Both the position numbers and the translations under genes were made by a program. Below are positions 1-6,951 of a DNA stretch of 23,505 bases, piece by piece (the stretch's first letter is position 1; every line of letters begins with the position of its first letter). Below the pieces are notes generated by a model. It searched no databases, had not been told where the DNA came from, and worked only from the letters and a program-made list of their open reading frames with translations. This DNA is from a virus: positions 1 to 23,505 of IMG/VR virus record IMGVR_UViG_3300025917_000059. One strand, 5' to 3'.

Positions 1-435
1 TATCGTCGTCGGAATATCGTGGCTCCTCTCGCTCAAAGAGTGTTCGAGGCCTGGCTCGAGGAAGACATCGAGAACGGCGACACGCCGTTTCCAGATGGAA
101 TCAATGGCTTTCTGCAAAATCGAGAAGCCGCGTGTCAGGCGTTCTGGCGCGGCCCGACCATGCCGCAGGCGGATGAACTGAAGGCCGCACTTGCTGCAAA
201 ACTCGAACTTGAAATTGGCCTGCCGAAATCCGTGGTCTACCGAAAATATGGCGTCGATCCCGAAGACGCCGCAGACGAACGCCGCCGCGAGCGTGACTAC
301 GACGGCGACCTCGGGCCCGGCACTGTGTTTGCTGCACCCGCAGACATGAAGGCCGCCTTGGCGCTGACCGGCGACGCACCGAACAAGGATAATCCGAACA
401 ATTCGGGTCAAGATGCCGGTCAGGAATCCAACTGA
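1..435 (+). CDS. Phage portal protein, C-terminal part (partial, lambda gpB-like)
   Basis: The reading frame is open from the first base, so the gene starts outside the window; 144 residues are visible. The visible part resembles the end of lambda-type portal proteins: an FWRGP segment, a helix rich in Ala and Leu, then a KYGVDPED segment followed by an Arg/Glu-rich stretch (DERRRERDYDG). The end is a hydrophilic tail rich in Asn, Asp and Gln that is probably disordered. Portal proteins form the dodecameric ring at the capsid vertex through which DNA is pumped and to which the connector attaches. The stop TGA (433-435) shares its last base with the ATG of the next gene (TGATG), so translation is probably coupled. 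The following head genes strongly support this identity. It could be misread only if the missing N-terminal part belongs to another family. Confidence 0.8.
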   Translation, partial: YRRRNIVAPLAQRVFEAWLEEDIENGDTPFPDGINGFLQNREAACQAFWRGPTMPQADELKAALAAKLELEIGLPKSVVYRKYGVDPEDAADERRRERDYDGDLGPGTVFAAPADMKAALALTGDAPNKDNPNNSGQDAGQESN

Positions 436-668
436 TGGCAGATCCGGATTGGACTGATCCTTGCGCGGTTGCGGCGTGGCTGAAGCCTCAGCTCTACAAG
501 GTTGCAGCCGGTTCGGGTGTCGTCAGCGTTCGCCACGGCGACAACCAAACCAGTTTCAGCCAAGCCAATTACGACGCCCTGACCACTCTCTATCTCGAAG
601 CAGTTTCCGATTGCGCCAAGAAGAATGGCAGCAAAATTGGCCGCCGTCGCGCCTTCACTGCGCGCTGA
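435..668 (+). CDS. gpW-like head completion / head-tail joining protein
   Basis: This 77-residue protein overlaps the portal stop by one base. The pattern of a helix, a VVSVRHGDNQTSFSQ hairpin, a second helix (YDALTTLYLEAVSDCAKK) and a basic RRRAF end matches the small alpha/beta gpW family (lambda gpW has 68 residues and also ends in a basic RRR segment). gpW-type proteins plug the portal after DNA packaging and form the base for the next connector protein. In lambda W comes before the portal gene, while here it follows it. The downstream neighbour is the capsid protease. The family call rests on fold pattern and position, not on strong sequence identity. Confidence 0.7.
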   Translation: MADPDWTDPCAVAAWLKPQLYKVAAGSGVVSVRHGDNQTSFSQANYDALTTLYLEAVSDCAKKNGSKIGRRRAFTAR

Positions 669-683
669 ATTCAAGGATCAGCC

Positions 684-2069
684 ATGACCCTGCTCACGCG
701 GATCGCCGAGCGCGTTCTCAATCGACCGCTGTTGGTGCATCCCGACAAGCTGCCGATCGTGATCGGAATCCTCGAGGGCCGAATCCCGCTCGGCGATATC
801 TCGGATTTACGTCGAATTGCCGAATCTAACATCGATGCGATGCCAGACGCCGCGCGCGCGATCATGCGCGGACCGCATCCCGGTGCTTCGCGTTTTGTTG
901 GTGATAGCGCCGAGCGTGACGCCAACGGCCGCGCGGTCAGTGCTCTACCCTACAGGAGAACATCAGAGGGCGTCGCGGTCATCACCATCACGGGGTCATT
1001 GATCAACCGTGGTGCATGGATCGGCTCGGACTCGGGCGAGACCTCCTATGAGGGGATCAAACATCAGATTGCTGTCGCGGCGGGAGATCCGAAGACCAAG
1101 GCTATTCTGCTCGATATCGAAAGCCCGGGAGGAGAAGCGGTCGGCGCGTTTGAGGCGGCGGACGCGGTTCGTGCAGCGGCAAAAATGAAACCGGTCACCG
1201 CCGTCGTCAACGGTATGGCAGCTTCAGCTGCTTATGCGTTGGCCTCGGGAGCCACCAAGATCATCACCACGCCAACCGGTTTAGCTGGCTCGATCGGCGT
1301 TGTCATGATGCACGCGGATTATTCGCGTTTTCTCGACGCCAAGGGCGTGACGCCCACCTTGATCTTCGCTGGCGCCCACAAGGTCGACGCCAATCCGTTC
1401 GAGCCGCTTTCTTCAGGGGTTCGGGATGATTTGCAGGCGGAGGTCGACAATTTCTATTCGTTGTTCGTCAAGACCGTCGCCGCGGGCCGCAAGGGCCTTT
1501 CTCCCGCAGCGATCAGGGACACCCAGGCCCGAACCTTCATTGGCAAGGACGCAATCGACCGGGGACTGGCGGATCAGCTGGGCTCGTTCGAAAGCGCACT
1601 TGCCGATATCACCCGCGGCCTCGGCCGCGCCACGTCCATCCCAACCAAAGGAGCTAAAATGGACACGACTGAAGGCGCGCCGGTCGCCACTTCCGGCATT
1701 TCTCTGACCGACCACGAAGCCGCGGTTTCCAAGGCGAAAACGGACGGAGCGAAGGAAGCATCTTCCGCCGCTCAGGCCCGGATCAAATCGATCCTCGGCA
1801 GCGAGGAAGCCAAGGGCCGCAAGGATCTGGCACGGCATCTGGCGTTCGATACCGAGACTTCGGCGGAAGCCGCGGTTGCGATCCTCGCCAAGTCGCCGAA
1901 GGCAGCAGCGGAGAAAACCGCACCGACGATAGCGGAGCGGTCCAACACCGCGCTTGCACTCGGCGGTCCGGCCCCGCGCGGCAACGAGACTGGCGCTGCG
2001 AAGTCGGCTGAAGCGCTCAATCCGACCTCTGTCTATGACCGGCGCCGGCAGGCCGTCGGCAAGAAGTAA
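684..2069 (+). CDS. S49-family capsid maturation protease with C-terminal scaffold region (lambda gpC-like)
   Basis: This 461-residue protein belongs to the SppA/S49 serine peptidases used by lambda-like phages to process the prohead. Visible landmarks are the LLDIESPGGE strand-turn (about 142-151), the nucleophile Ser181 in GMAASAAYALASGA, the GLAGSIGVVM segment (199-208), and the candidate general-base Lys233 in FAGAHKVDANPF. From about residue 300 the protein becomes Ala/Lys/Glu-rich and helical, as expected for a scaffold. The start ATG has an AAGGA ribosome site in the bases just before it. An internal ATG at codon 326 with its own strong ribosome site begins a nested scaffold product. 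Position between portal/gpW and the decoration and capsid genes agrees with lambda gpC. Confidence 0.93.
   Translation: MTLLTRIAERVLNRPLLVHPDKLPIVIGILEGRIPLGDISDLRRIAESNIDAMPDAARAIMRGPHPGASRFVGDSAERDANGRAVSALPYRRTSEGVAVITITGSLINRGAWIGSDSGETSYEGIKHQIAVAAGDPKTKAILLDIESPGGEAVGAFEAADAVRAAAKMKPVTAVVNGMAASAAYALASGATKIITTPTGLAGSIGVVMMHADYSRFLDAKGVTPTLIFAGAHKVDANPFEPLSSGVRDDLQAEVDNFYSLFVKTVAAGRKGLSPAAIRDTQARTFIGKDAIDRGLADQLGSFESALADITRGLGRATSIPTKGAKMDTTEGAPVATSGISLTDHEAAVSKAKTDGAKEASSAAQARIKSILGSEEAKGRKDLARHLAFDTETSAEAAVAILAKSPKAAAEKTAPTIAERSNTALALGGPAPRGNETGAAKSAEALNPTSVYDRRRQAVGKK
1659..2069 (+). CDS. Nested in-frame scaffold protein (Nu3-like)
   Basis: An internal ATG at 1659 lies in the same frame as the protease gene and is preceded by AAAGGAGCTAAA, an almost ideal ribosome site with normal spacing. 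It would make a separate 136-residue protein, identical to the C-terminal part of the protease (residues 326-461). The product is rich in Ala, Lys, Glu and Ser, predicted helical, ends in basic YDRRRQAVGKK, and has no catalytic residues. In lambda the scaffold Nu3 is made the same way from inside gene C, and it directs capsid shell assembly before being degraded. The basic C-terminus is where scaffold proteins usually contact the capsid. The evidence is the ribosome site plus the lambda precedent; expression as a separate product is inferred. Confidence 0.8.
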   Translation: MDTTEGAPVATSGISLTDHEAAVSKAKTDGAKEASSAAQARIKSILGSEEAKGRKDLARHLAFDTETSAEAAVAILAKSPKAAAEKTAPTIAERSNTALALGGPAPRGNETGAAKSAEALNPTSVYDRRRQAVGKK

Positions 2070-2133
2070 ACTCTTTCACGGAATTCCACCTCGCCGTTCA
2101 ACCTCCCGCTGACGTGGCGGAAATCAGGAGATT

Positions 2134-2520
2134 ATGCACATGACGACCCTGACCGAAGGCCGCCACGCGGCCGAAGGCGTTATCTTCGAAGAAGAAGCCG
2201 AATACTCCCGTGAAGTCGTGACCATCAATGGGGGCACCGGCGGTGCCGGCAAGGTCCCGGCCATGACCGTTCTCGGCAAGCTAACCTCCGGCGGATTTTA
2301 TATGCCGTCGCCGGCGGCGGGTTCGGATGGCTCGCAGGTTGCCTCCGTCATCAATCTCTATCCCGTTGATGCAACGGATGCCGACGTTCAAGCCGTCGTG
2401 TTGTGCCGAACCGCCGTAGTGGCGGCAGATGCGCTCAATTATGAAGCTACAGTCGACACCTCCGATGAGAAGGCCGCGAAAGCGACCCAGCTCCTTGCGG
2501 TCGGCATCGTCGTTCGCTAA
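2134..2520 (+). CDS. Head decoration protein (lambda gpD-like)
   Basis: A 128-residue protein between the scaffold and the major capsid gene. It has the gpD-family layout: a flexible N-terminus, then VPAMTVLGKLTSGGFYMPSPA, an Asp-Gly-Ser loop (GSDGSQVAS), a YPVDATDADVQAVVLCRTA segment, a NYEA strand, and the final helix ending in LLAVGIVVR. gpD trimers bind the three-fold sites on the outer capsid surface and stabilise the expanded head. The ribosome site AGGAG (2126-2130) serves either ATG 2134 or ATG 2140; the second gives the more usual spacing, so the true protein may be two residues shorter. A second gpD-like domain occurs at 4232, so this phage may carry two kinds of decoration subunit. 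Confidence 0.87.
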   Translation: MHMTTLTEGRHAAEGVIFEEEAEYSREVVTINGGTGGAGKVPAMTVLGKLTSGGFYMPSPAAGSDGSQVASVINLYPVDATDADVQAVVLCRTAVVAADALNYEATVDTSDEKAAKATQLLAVGIVVR

Positions 2521-2575
2521 CCGCGTTCATTTTTTCTGATCATCATCACCAATTCAACCGAACCGGAGAACCACG

Positions 2576-3598
2576 ATGGAAGTTTTCGACGTCTTCAATG
2601 AAGACCCCTTTACGCTGGTCAGTCTGACCGCATCCGCCAACCGCCTGCCCTACGTGCCCGGGCAGGTCAGCTCTTCCGGCCTTTTCGAGGAAGACGGTGT
2701 CCCGACCACGACGATTCTCGTTGAGGAATTGAACGGCTCGCTCTCGATGATCGCGCCGACGCCTCGAGGAGGCCCAGGCGAAACCGTGATCCAGGACAAG
2801 CGCAGCATGCGTTCGTTCCAGATCCCACATTTCCAGCGCGACGACGCCGTGATGGCGGACGAAGTGCAGGGTGTGCGAATGCTCGGCATCAACAACGAGC
2901 TCGAGACCGTGCAGAATCGGGTCGACGTCAAGATGGGCCGGCATTTCCGCGATCTCGACGCGACGCTCGAACATCAGCGGGTCGGCGCCATCAAGGGCGT
3001 CATCACCAACAAGACCGGCGGCACGATGTTCGACCTGTTCGCACTTTACGGAATTAGTGCGCCGGCCGACGTCTCCTTCCCGCTGACGACGGACACCACC
3101 AAGGTCCGGCAGTTGACCCTGCAGGTTATCACCTCGATCGAGGACGTTCTGGAGGCTGCGAGCTATTCCGGAATCCGGGGTTACTGCGGCAAGACGTTCT
3201 GGAGCAATTTGATCGAGAACAAGTCGGTCAAGGAAACCTACCTGAACACGGTGCAGGCGCAGGAACTTCGGGGCGATCCTTCCGCCAAGGAGTTCGAATT
3301 CGGTGGCATCACGTTCGAGCGCTACCGCACCGGCTCTAAGGCCTCGGCGGCCAACGCGGGCGGGGCGCCGTTCATCGCCGATACCGAGTGTCGTTTCGTT
3401 GTTGAAGGCGTGACGGGGCTGTTCATCACGCGCTTCGCGCCAGCGGATTATCCGGAGACCGTCAACACCATCGGCCTTCCGCGCTATGCCATGCAATACC
3501 CGATGGAAAATCGCAAGGGCCGCGCGCTGGCGATGCAGTCCAACTCGATCAACATCTGCACCCAGCCGAAGACCCTGTTCCGCGGCGTCGCCAGCTGA
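2576..3598 (+). CDS. Major capsid protein (lambda gpE-like)
   Basis: The 340-residue length is almost that of lambda gpE (341). It directly follows the decoration gene, as in lambda. The N-terminus (MEVFDVFNEDPFTLVSLTASANRLP) and the middle segment YGISAPADVSFPLTT are typical of gpE-family capsid proteins, which begin with a domain ordering the subunits and contain the HK97 fold. The ribosome site GGAG lies about ten bases before ATG. The stop is TGA followed by C, and the same frame stays open downstream into the next gene. It forms the icosahedral shell, with the scaffold and protease acting on it during maturation. Confidence 0.92.
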   Translation: MEVFDVFNEDPFTLVSLTASANRLPYVPGQVSSSGLFEEDGVPTTTILVEELNGSLSMIAPTPRGGPGETVIQDKRSMRSFQIPHFQRDDAVMADEVQGVRMLGINNELETVQNRVDVKMGRHFRDLDATLEHQRVGAIKGVITNKTGGTMFDLFALYGISAPADVSFPLTTDTTKVRQLTLQVITSIEDVLEAASYSGIRGYCGKTFWSNLIENKSVKETYLNTVQAQELRGDPSAKEFEFGGITFERYRTGSKASAANAGGAPFIADTECRFVVEGVTGLFITRFAPADYPETVNTIGLPRYAMQYPMENRKGRALAMQSNSINICTQPKTLFRGVAS

Positions 3599-3607
3599 CA
3601 CCTTGCC

Positions 3608-4231
3608 TTGAGCGCGGAATGGTGGCGCATTCCGCGCGAGTGGGAAGGCGAGACGGCATTCATTATTGCCGGAGGTACGAGCGTAGCCGATCAGGACACC
3701 GATCAACTCAAGGGCCGAAAGGTCATCGCGATCAACAGAAGCTGGGAACGGATTCCGTTCGCGAACTTTCTGTTCTTCGGTGATGATCGCTGGTGGCGAG
3801 AGTTCGGGTCCGAAGTTTTGGCCAGATTTCCCGGCCGTATCGTGACATGTGCACCGGGCGTCAAACACGAACGGTTCCTGAAGTTGAAGAAATTGAAGCC
3901 GGATATCGGGCTCTCGGCGGACCCTTCCGAAGTGATGGTGCGGCGGACTTCATTAACCGGTGCGCTCAATCTGGCCTGGCACTTGGGTGCCGAACCGATC
4001 GTGCTGCTCGGCGCTGATGGTAAGCGTGGGGCCAACGGACGTCTCCATCACCATGCCGAATATGACGGAGCCATGGCGAACGAAGTTTCCACCATCTGGA
4101 CAGAGCAGCGGACCGATCTGACCGGTGCAGCCGAAGTCCTGAAGGCTGCTGGCGTCCGCGTCGTCAATGCCTCTCCCGGAAGCGCTCTGGCCGATCTGTG
4201 GCCGATCGTGGACCTGAAGGATTATCTCTAA
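3608..4231 (+). CDS. DUF115/GT42-like Rossmann protein, possible sugar-nucleotide enzyme
   Basis: This 207-residue protein begins with TTG, the only usable start after the capsid stop in this frame. A FIIAGGTSV strand-loop at about 18-26 looks like a nucleotide-binding turn. It is followed by the VIAINRSW strand, a FGDDRWW segment, then TSLTGALNLAWHLGAEPIVLLGAD (about 115-138). This order resembles DUF115/MptE-like proteins and GT42 sialyltransferases, which share a Rossmann-like fold and bind sugar or pterin nucleotides. A histidine-rich LHHHAEYDG segment follows and could be catalytic or metal binding. It sits nine bases after the capsid gene and before a decoration-lectin fusion and a GT9-like gene, which hints at modification of a surface structure. 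The exact reaction cannot be told from sequence. Confidence 0.55.
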   Translation: MSAEWWRIPREWEGETAFIIAGGTSVADQDTDQLKGRKVIAINRSWERIPFANFLFFGDDRWWREFGSEVLARFPGRIVTCAPGVKHERFLKLKKLKPDIGLSADPSEVMVRRTSLTGALNLAWHLGAEPIVLLGADGKRGANGRLHHHAEYDGAMANEVSTIWTEQRTDLTGAAEVLKAAGVRVVNASPGSALADLWPIVDLKDYL

Positions 4232-5518
4232 ATGGCGACCAGGATAGAGCGCCACCACGCGTCAGCCTTCGTCATCAAGGAAGATCAGCAGTCGCGCTCC
4301 TCCCGCACGCTCGCCAGTGGCCAATGGCTGCAGGCCGGGACCGTGCTGGAGGAAGCCGACGGCAAGGTCACGGCCTTTGTCTCGGGCACGATCGCAGGGG
4401 TTCTGCTGAATGAAACCAATGCGCTCTCGGGCGACGTTCTTTCCCCGGTGCTGGCCCGGGTCGCGACGGTCGCGCTCGATGAACTCACGTTTCCGGCCGA
4501 ATCCCGGGACGCCGTGATCGCGGGCTTATTGGCAAAAGGCATCGTTTCAATGTTCTCGCCCCAGCTCGCCGATACAGGTGGAGGCGGGGGAGGCTATGTA
4601 GCGAAGGCGGTTCGTCTCGGTTTAAATTCGGCAATGATGGTTTGGTCTACTCTGCCTGACGCATCCCAACTTACGATAAGCCAATGGACTAGGGCAGATG
4701 CCGCCGCGATCTCACAATTTCCAGTCATCGTCGGTCAAGATTTTATAAGTGAGGCGGAGATCGGGTTCGTAAACAACACTGATATTGGCGGAATTTTCTA
4801 TCCGAAAGGCCAACCAGCAAATCAGTACATTCGTTATGACACCGCAGACGGGCTATTCACTTCGGATGTCTATCACCATTTCTTTCTGACGGTGGATACC
4901 GGTTTCGATACTCCGAACAAGAAAATCGCGTGCTGGTTTGACGGCGTTCCAGTGATTGAACCATCCAACATCACCGATCTTGGCTCTGCCTTTAACATAC
5001 CTACCAACGGGCTCGGGTTTGGATTTCCCGATGCAGTTTCTATCGGAAGTAATACACAGGCGATGGATTATTGCGATCCACAGGTCTGGATCGGGCAGTA
5101 CATCGATCCAGCTTTGCACATCGACAAATTTCGTGATCCAGCTACAGGCAAGCCAGTTGATCCGGCTATTCCGGCCGCCACCTTTGGGCAGCAATCCATT
5201 CTGTACAGCGGGGATCACACAGCATTTCAAATCAACCAAGGCAATGCGGGATCGGCGTTTCTGGTGACCGGAGCCGGGGCAACAGGTTCTAATGGGGCAG
5301 GGTCTGTCACCTGCACCAATGCGACCGTTGGTGCGCCCATTGTAAAAGTGCAGACGATAGATTTCACCACCGGGGATGTCTCATTCATTACAGAACAGTT
5401 TGAAGCGACAATTTCCGTTGATGGGCAAATTCAACAGACGTCGTCAAACGATAACTCAGCACTACAGCTTTTTGTGTATCTGGCCAATGCCACCATTGCA
5501 GACACCGACGCGCCATGA
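4232..5518 (+). CDS. Second gpD-like decoration domain fused to a lectin-like domain
   Basis: Residues about 10-105 follow the gpD pattern: LASGQWLQAGTVLEEADG, then GTIAGVLLNE, SGDVLSPVLARVATVALDEL and a final AVIAGLLAKGIV helix. A run of six glycines (116-121) joins this to a C-terminal region of about 300 residues. That region has features of a concanavalin A/LamG-like beta sandwich: the YHHFFLTVD and KIACWFDGVPV strands and a DPQVWIGQYIDP segment, followed by FRDPATGKPVDP and a beta-rich end. The likely role is to sit on the capsid as a gpD trimer and display the sandwich outside, perhaps binding glycans. GC drops sharply just after the glycine linker, which suggests the outer domain was acquired separately. 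ATG is preceded by GAAGGA about ten bases upstream. Confidence 0.65.
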   Translation: MATRIERHHASAFVIKEDQQSRSSRTLASGQWLQAGTVLEEADGKVTAFVSGTIAGVLLNETNALSGDVLSPVLARVATVALDELTFPAESRDAVIAGLLAKGIVSMFSPQLADTGGGGGGYVAKAVRLGLNSAMMVWSTLPDASQLTISQWTRADAAAISQFPVIVGQDFISEAEIGFVNNTDIGGIFYPKGQPANQYIRYDTADGLFTSDVYHHFFLTVDTGFDTPNKKIACWFDGVPVIEPSNITDLGSAFNIPTNGLGFGFPDAVSIGSNTQAMDYCDPQVWIGQYIDPALHIDKFRDPATGKPVDPAIPAATFGQQSILYSGDHTAFQINQGNAGSAFLVTGAGATGSNGAGSVTCTNATVGAPIVKVQTIDFTTGDVSFITEQFEATISVDGQIQQTSSNDNSALQLFVYLANATIADTDAP

Positions 5519-5553
5519 CAAACGCCACCACAAGCCCGGGAAGTGATTGAGGA

Positions 5554-6489
5554 GTGACCTCGCCGCTTCTGGTCCGGGGCATGCATGGCCTCGGGGATAA
5601 TCTGCATCAACGGGCGCTATTGAAGCAGCTGATGAACAAGGGTCATGAAATCTGGCTGGAATCCTCCTGGGTCGCGCCCTATGTGGATTTAATTGGGGCA
5701 GGCGGTCTTCATATCCTGCCGAAGGATTCGCGGCAGCGGACACAGCGAAAGAATGCCGAACGGGAAGCAAAACTGTTCTCTCCCGTCGCCTGTCCGAAAA
5801 ATGTGCCGCACATGCAGGTGTGGTACAGGCCTGAAGAAGTGAGAAAGCGCGGCTCTGTGCTCGCGGCGATGTGCGCCAGCGTTTCCTGTGACTATGAGAA
5901 GGCGGACTTCAGGTTGTCCGTTCCGGATTCGTGGTTGGCGAGGGCCGACGCTCTGATCCGATCCTGGAAGCCGACAAAACCGATCCTGATCTACCGCCCC
6001 CTGGTGGAACGAACCGAATGGAGTGGCTGCAGGGCACGGAATCCGGATCATGCTGGGTACGCGGCGCTGTTCGAGAGCTTTCGCGACCGGTTCTTCGTGG
6101 TCTCGATCGCGGACCTGGTCGACAAGATCGAATGGATGGTCGGGAAACCGGTTTCTGCGGACGTTACGCTTCACGCCGGCGAGCTCGATTTCGAGATCAT
6201 GGCGGCTCTGTTCAAAAGAGCCGCACTGGCGTTCTGTTCGCCGGGCTTTGCGGTGATCCTGGCTCAAGCGGTCGGGACGCCGGTTATCTGCGCCTTCGGC
6301 CGCTACGAGCGGGCCTATTCGTTTTCAGGCGGCGCGAGGTTTTCACCCTACCTCGGAATCGAGCCGATCAAGCCTTGCGACGATTTCCGGCACGACGATG
6401 TCGGCGACAAGCGGATTGATCTCGGGATGGAGATTCCGAAAATCGAAGCTTTCGTCGCGGCGCACGTGAAGGAACATGAAAATGCCTGA
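5554..6489 (+). CDS. GT9-like glycosyltransferase (heptosyltransferase-type GT-B fold)
   Basis: A 311-residue protein. The N-terminal LLVRGMHGLGDNLHQRALLKQL strand-loop-helix matches the start of the GT-B fold in family 9 (ADP-heptose:LPS heptosyltransferases). Near the C-terminus the segment ALAFCSPGFAVILAQAVGTPVICAFG (about 225-250) matches the nucleotide-sugar binding turn of that family (usually a TG..H.A...G.P.V..FG pattern). Here the usual glycine/histidine positions are altered, so activity is not certain. The start is GTG, the first possible start after an in-frame stop at 5548; ATG 5581 would lose the first strand and is less likely. It follows the decoration-lectin gene. A role in glycosylating phage capsid or fibre proteins, or host LPS, is inferred from context. 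Confidence 0.65.
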   Translation: MTSPLLVRGMHGLGDNLHQRALLKQLMNKGHEIWLESSWVAPYVDLIGAGGLHILPKDSRQRTQRKNAEREAKLFSPVACPKNVPHMQVWYRPEEVRKRGSVLAAMCASVSCDYEKADFRLSVPDSWLARADALIRSWKPTKPILIYRPLVERTEWSGCRARNPDHAGYAALFESFRDRFFVVSIADLVDKIEWMVGKPVSADVTLHAGELDFEIMAALFKRAALAFCSPGFAVILAQAVGTPVICAFGRYERAYSFSGGARFSPYLGIEPIKPCDDFRHDDVGDKRIDLGMEIPKIEAFVAAHVKEHENA

Positions 6490-6655
6490 GCGCCGGCCAC
6501 TCAATTCGAACGCCTGCAATTTCGAGGAAATGCGCGCGGTCATCCGCGAGGCGGATGAGCAAATTGCAGCGGTTTACGACGAACAAAACAAGCTACGAAC
6601 CGATTTCGACGCGTTGGTTTCAAAACTGGGAAACCTCGGGGCGCACCCTACGTGA
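6482..6655 (+). CDS. Small helical protein of unknown function (57 aa)
   Basis: This short gene overlaps the end of the glycosyltransferase by 8 bases and has a good ribosome site (AAGGA at 6469-6473, eight bases before ATG). It ends at TGA 6653-6655, which overlaps the GTG start of the next gene (GTGA). The protein is charged and predicted helical, with a coiled-coil-like stretch: FEEMRAVIREADEQIAAVYDE, then QNKLRTDFDALVSKLG. No domain is recognised. The tight coupling on both sides and the codon use make it a likely real gene. It could be a small partner of the enzymes around it, but that is a guess. Confidence 0.6.
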   Translation: MPERRPLNSNACNFEEMRAVIREADEQIAAVYDEQNKLRTDFDALVSKLGNLGAHPT

Positions 6656-6951
6656 CGGCGGACCTCACAAAGTCCGCCGTGCTCGACAAACACCTTCAAG
6701 ATGCGATTGCGGAATTCTCACCGAAGAAAGACCAAACCATGTCCCGCGGATTGCGCCGGCTGAAAAGCCTGACCGAAACCCTGATGGCCTCGATCGATAC
6801 CGAGGCCGACAAGGCCGCATCAGAATTGCAGAAAGCGCACGATGAAGCAATCGACGCGGCCAAGAACGTCGTTGCTACCGTCGGCGGAGAATTCAAATCC
6901 GCGACCGCCGACATCAAGGACATGCTGAACCAGACCAGCAACGAGCAATGA
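6652..6951 (+). CDS. Amphipathic helical protein of unknown function (99 aa)
   Basis: GTG start overlapping the previous stop (GTGA) and ATGA overlap with the next gene. The protein is almost entirely predicted helix, with many Ala, Lys, Glu and Asp residues (SLTETLMASIDTEADKAASE, then a stretch of Ala/Asp/Lys helix and KDMLNQTSNEQ). It has no Cys, no membrane segment and no recognised motif. The heptad-like spacing suggests a coiled coil or a lipid- or protein-binding amphipathic helix. An internal ATG at 6739 could give a shorter product of about 70 residues. It is placed between a glycosyltransferase and a methyltransferase. Function unknown. Confidence 0.6.
   Translation: MTADLTKSAVLDKHLQDAIAEFSPKKDQTMSRGLRRLKSLTETLMASIDTEADKAASELQKAHDEAIDAAKNVVATVGGEFKSATADIKDMLNQTSNEQ

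Noticed and set aside
2497-2535. Possible weak terminator between the decoration and capsid genes (GCGGT, a long loop, ACCGC, then six T).
   Set aside because: The stem is only five pairs, the loop is about 18 bases, and five bases separate it from the T run; a true stop here would cut off the capsid gene.
2546-3868. A 440-codon open frame on the minus strand opposite the capsid gene.
   Set aside because: It lies wholly opposite the capsid and DUF115-like genes, is rich in Arg, Gly, Asp and Ala without recognisable motifs, and fits the high GC shadow-frame effect.
5519-5553. Short gap before the glycosyltransferase, checked for a regulator or terminator.
   Set aside because: No hairpin, promoter-like pair or small gene is visible in its 35 bases.
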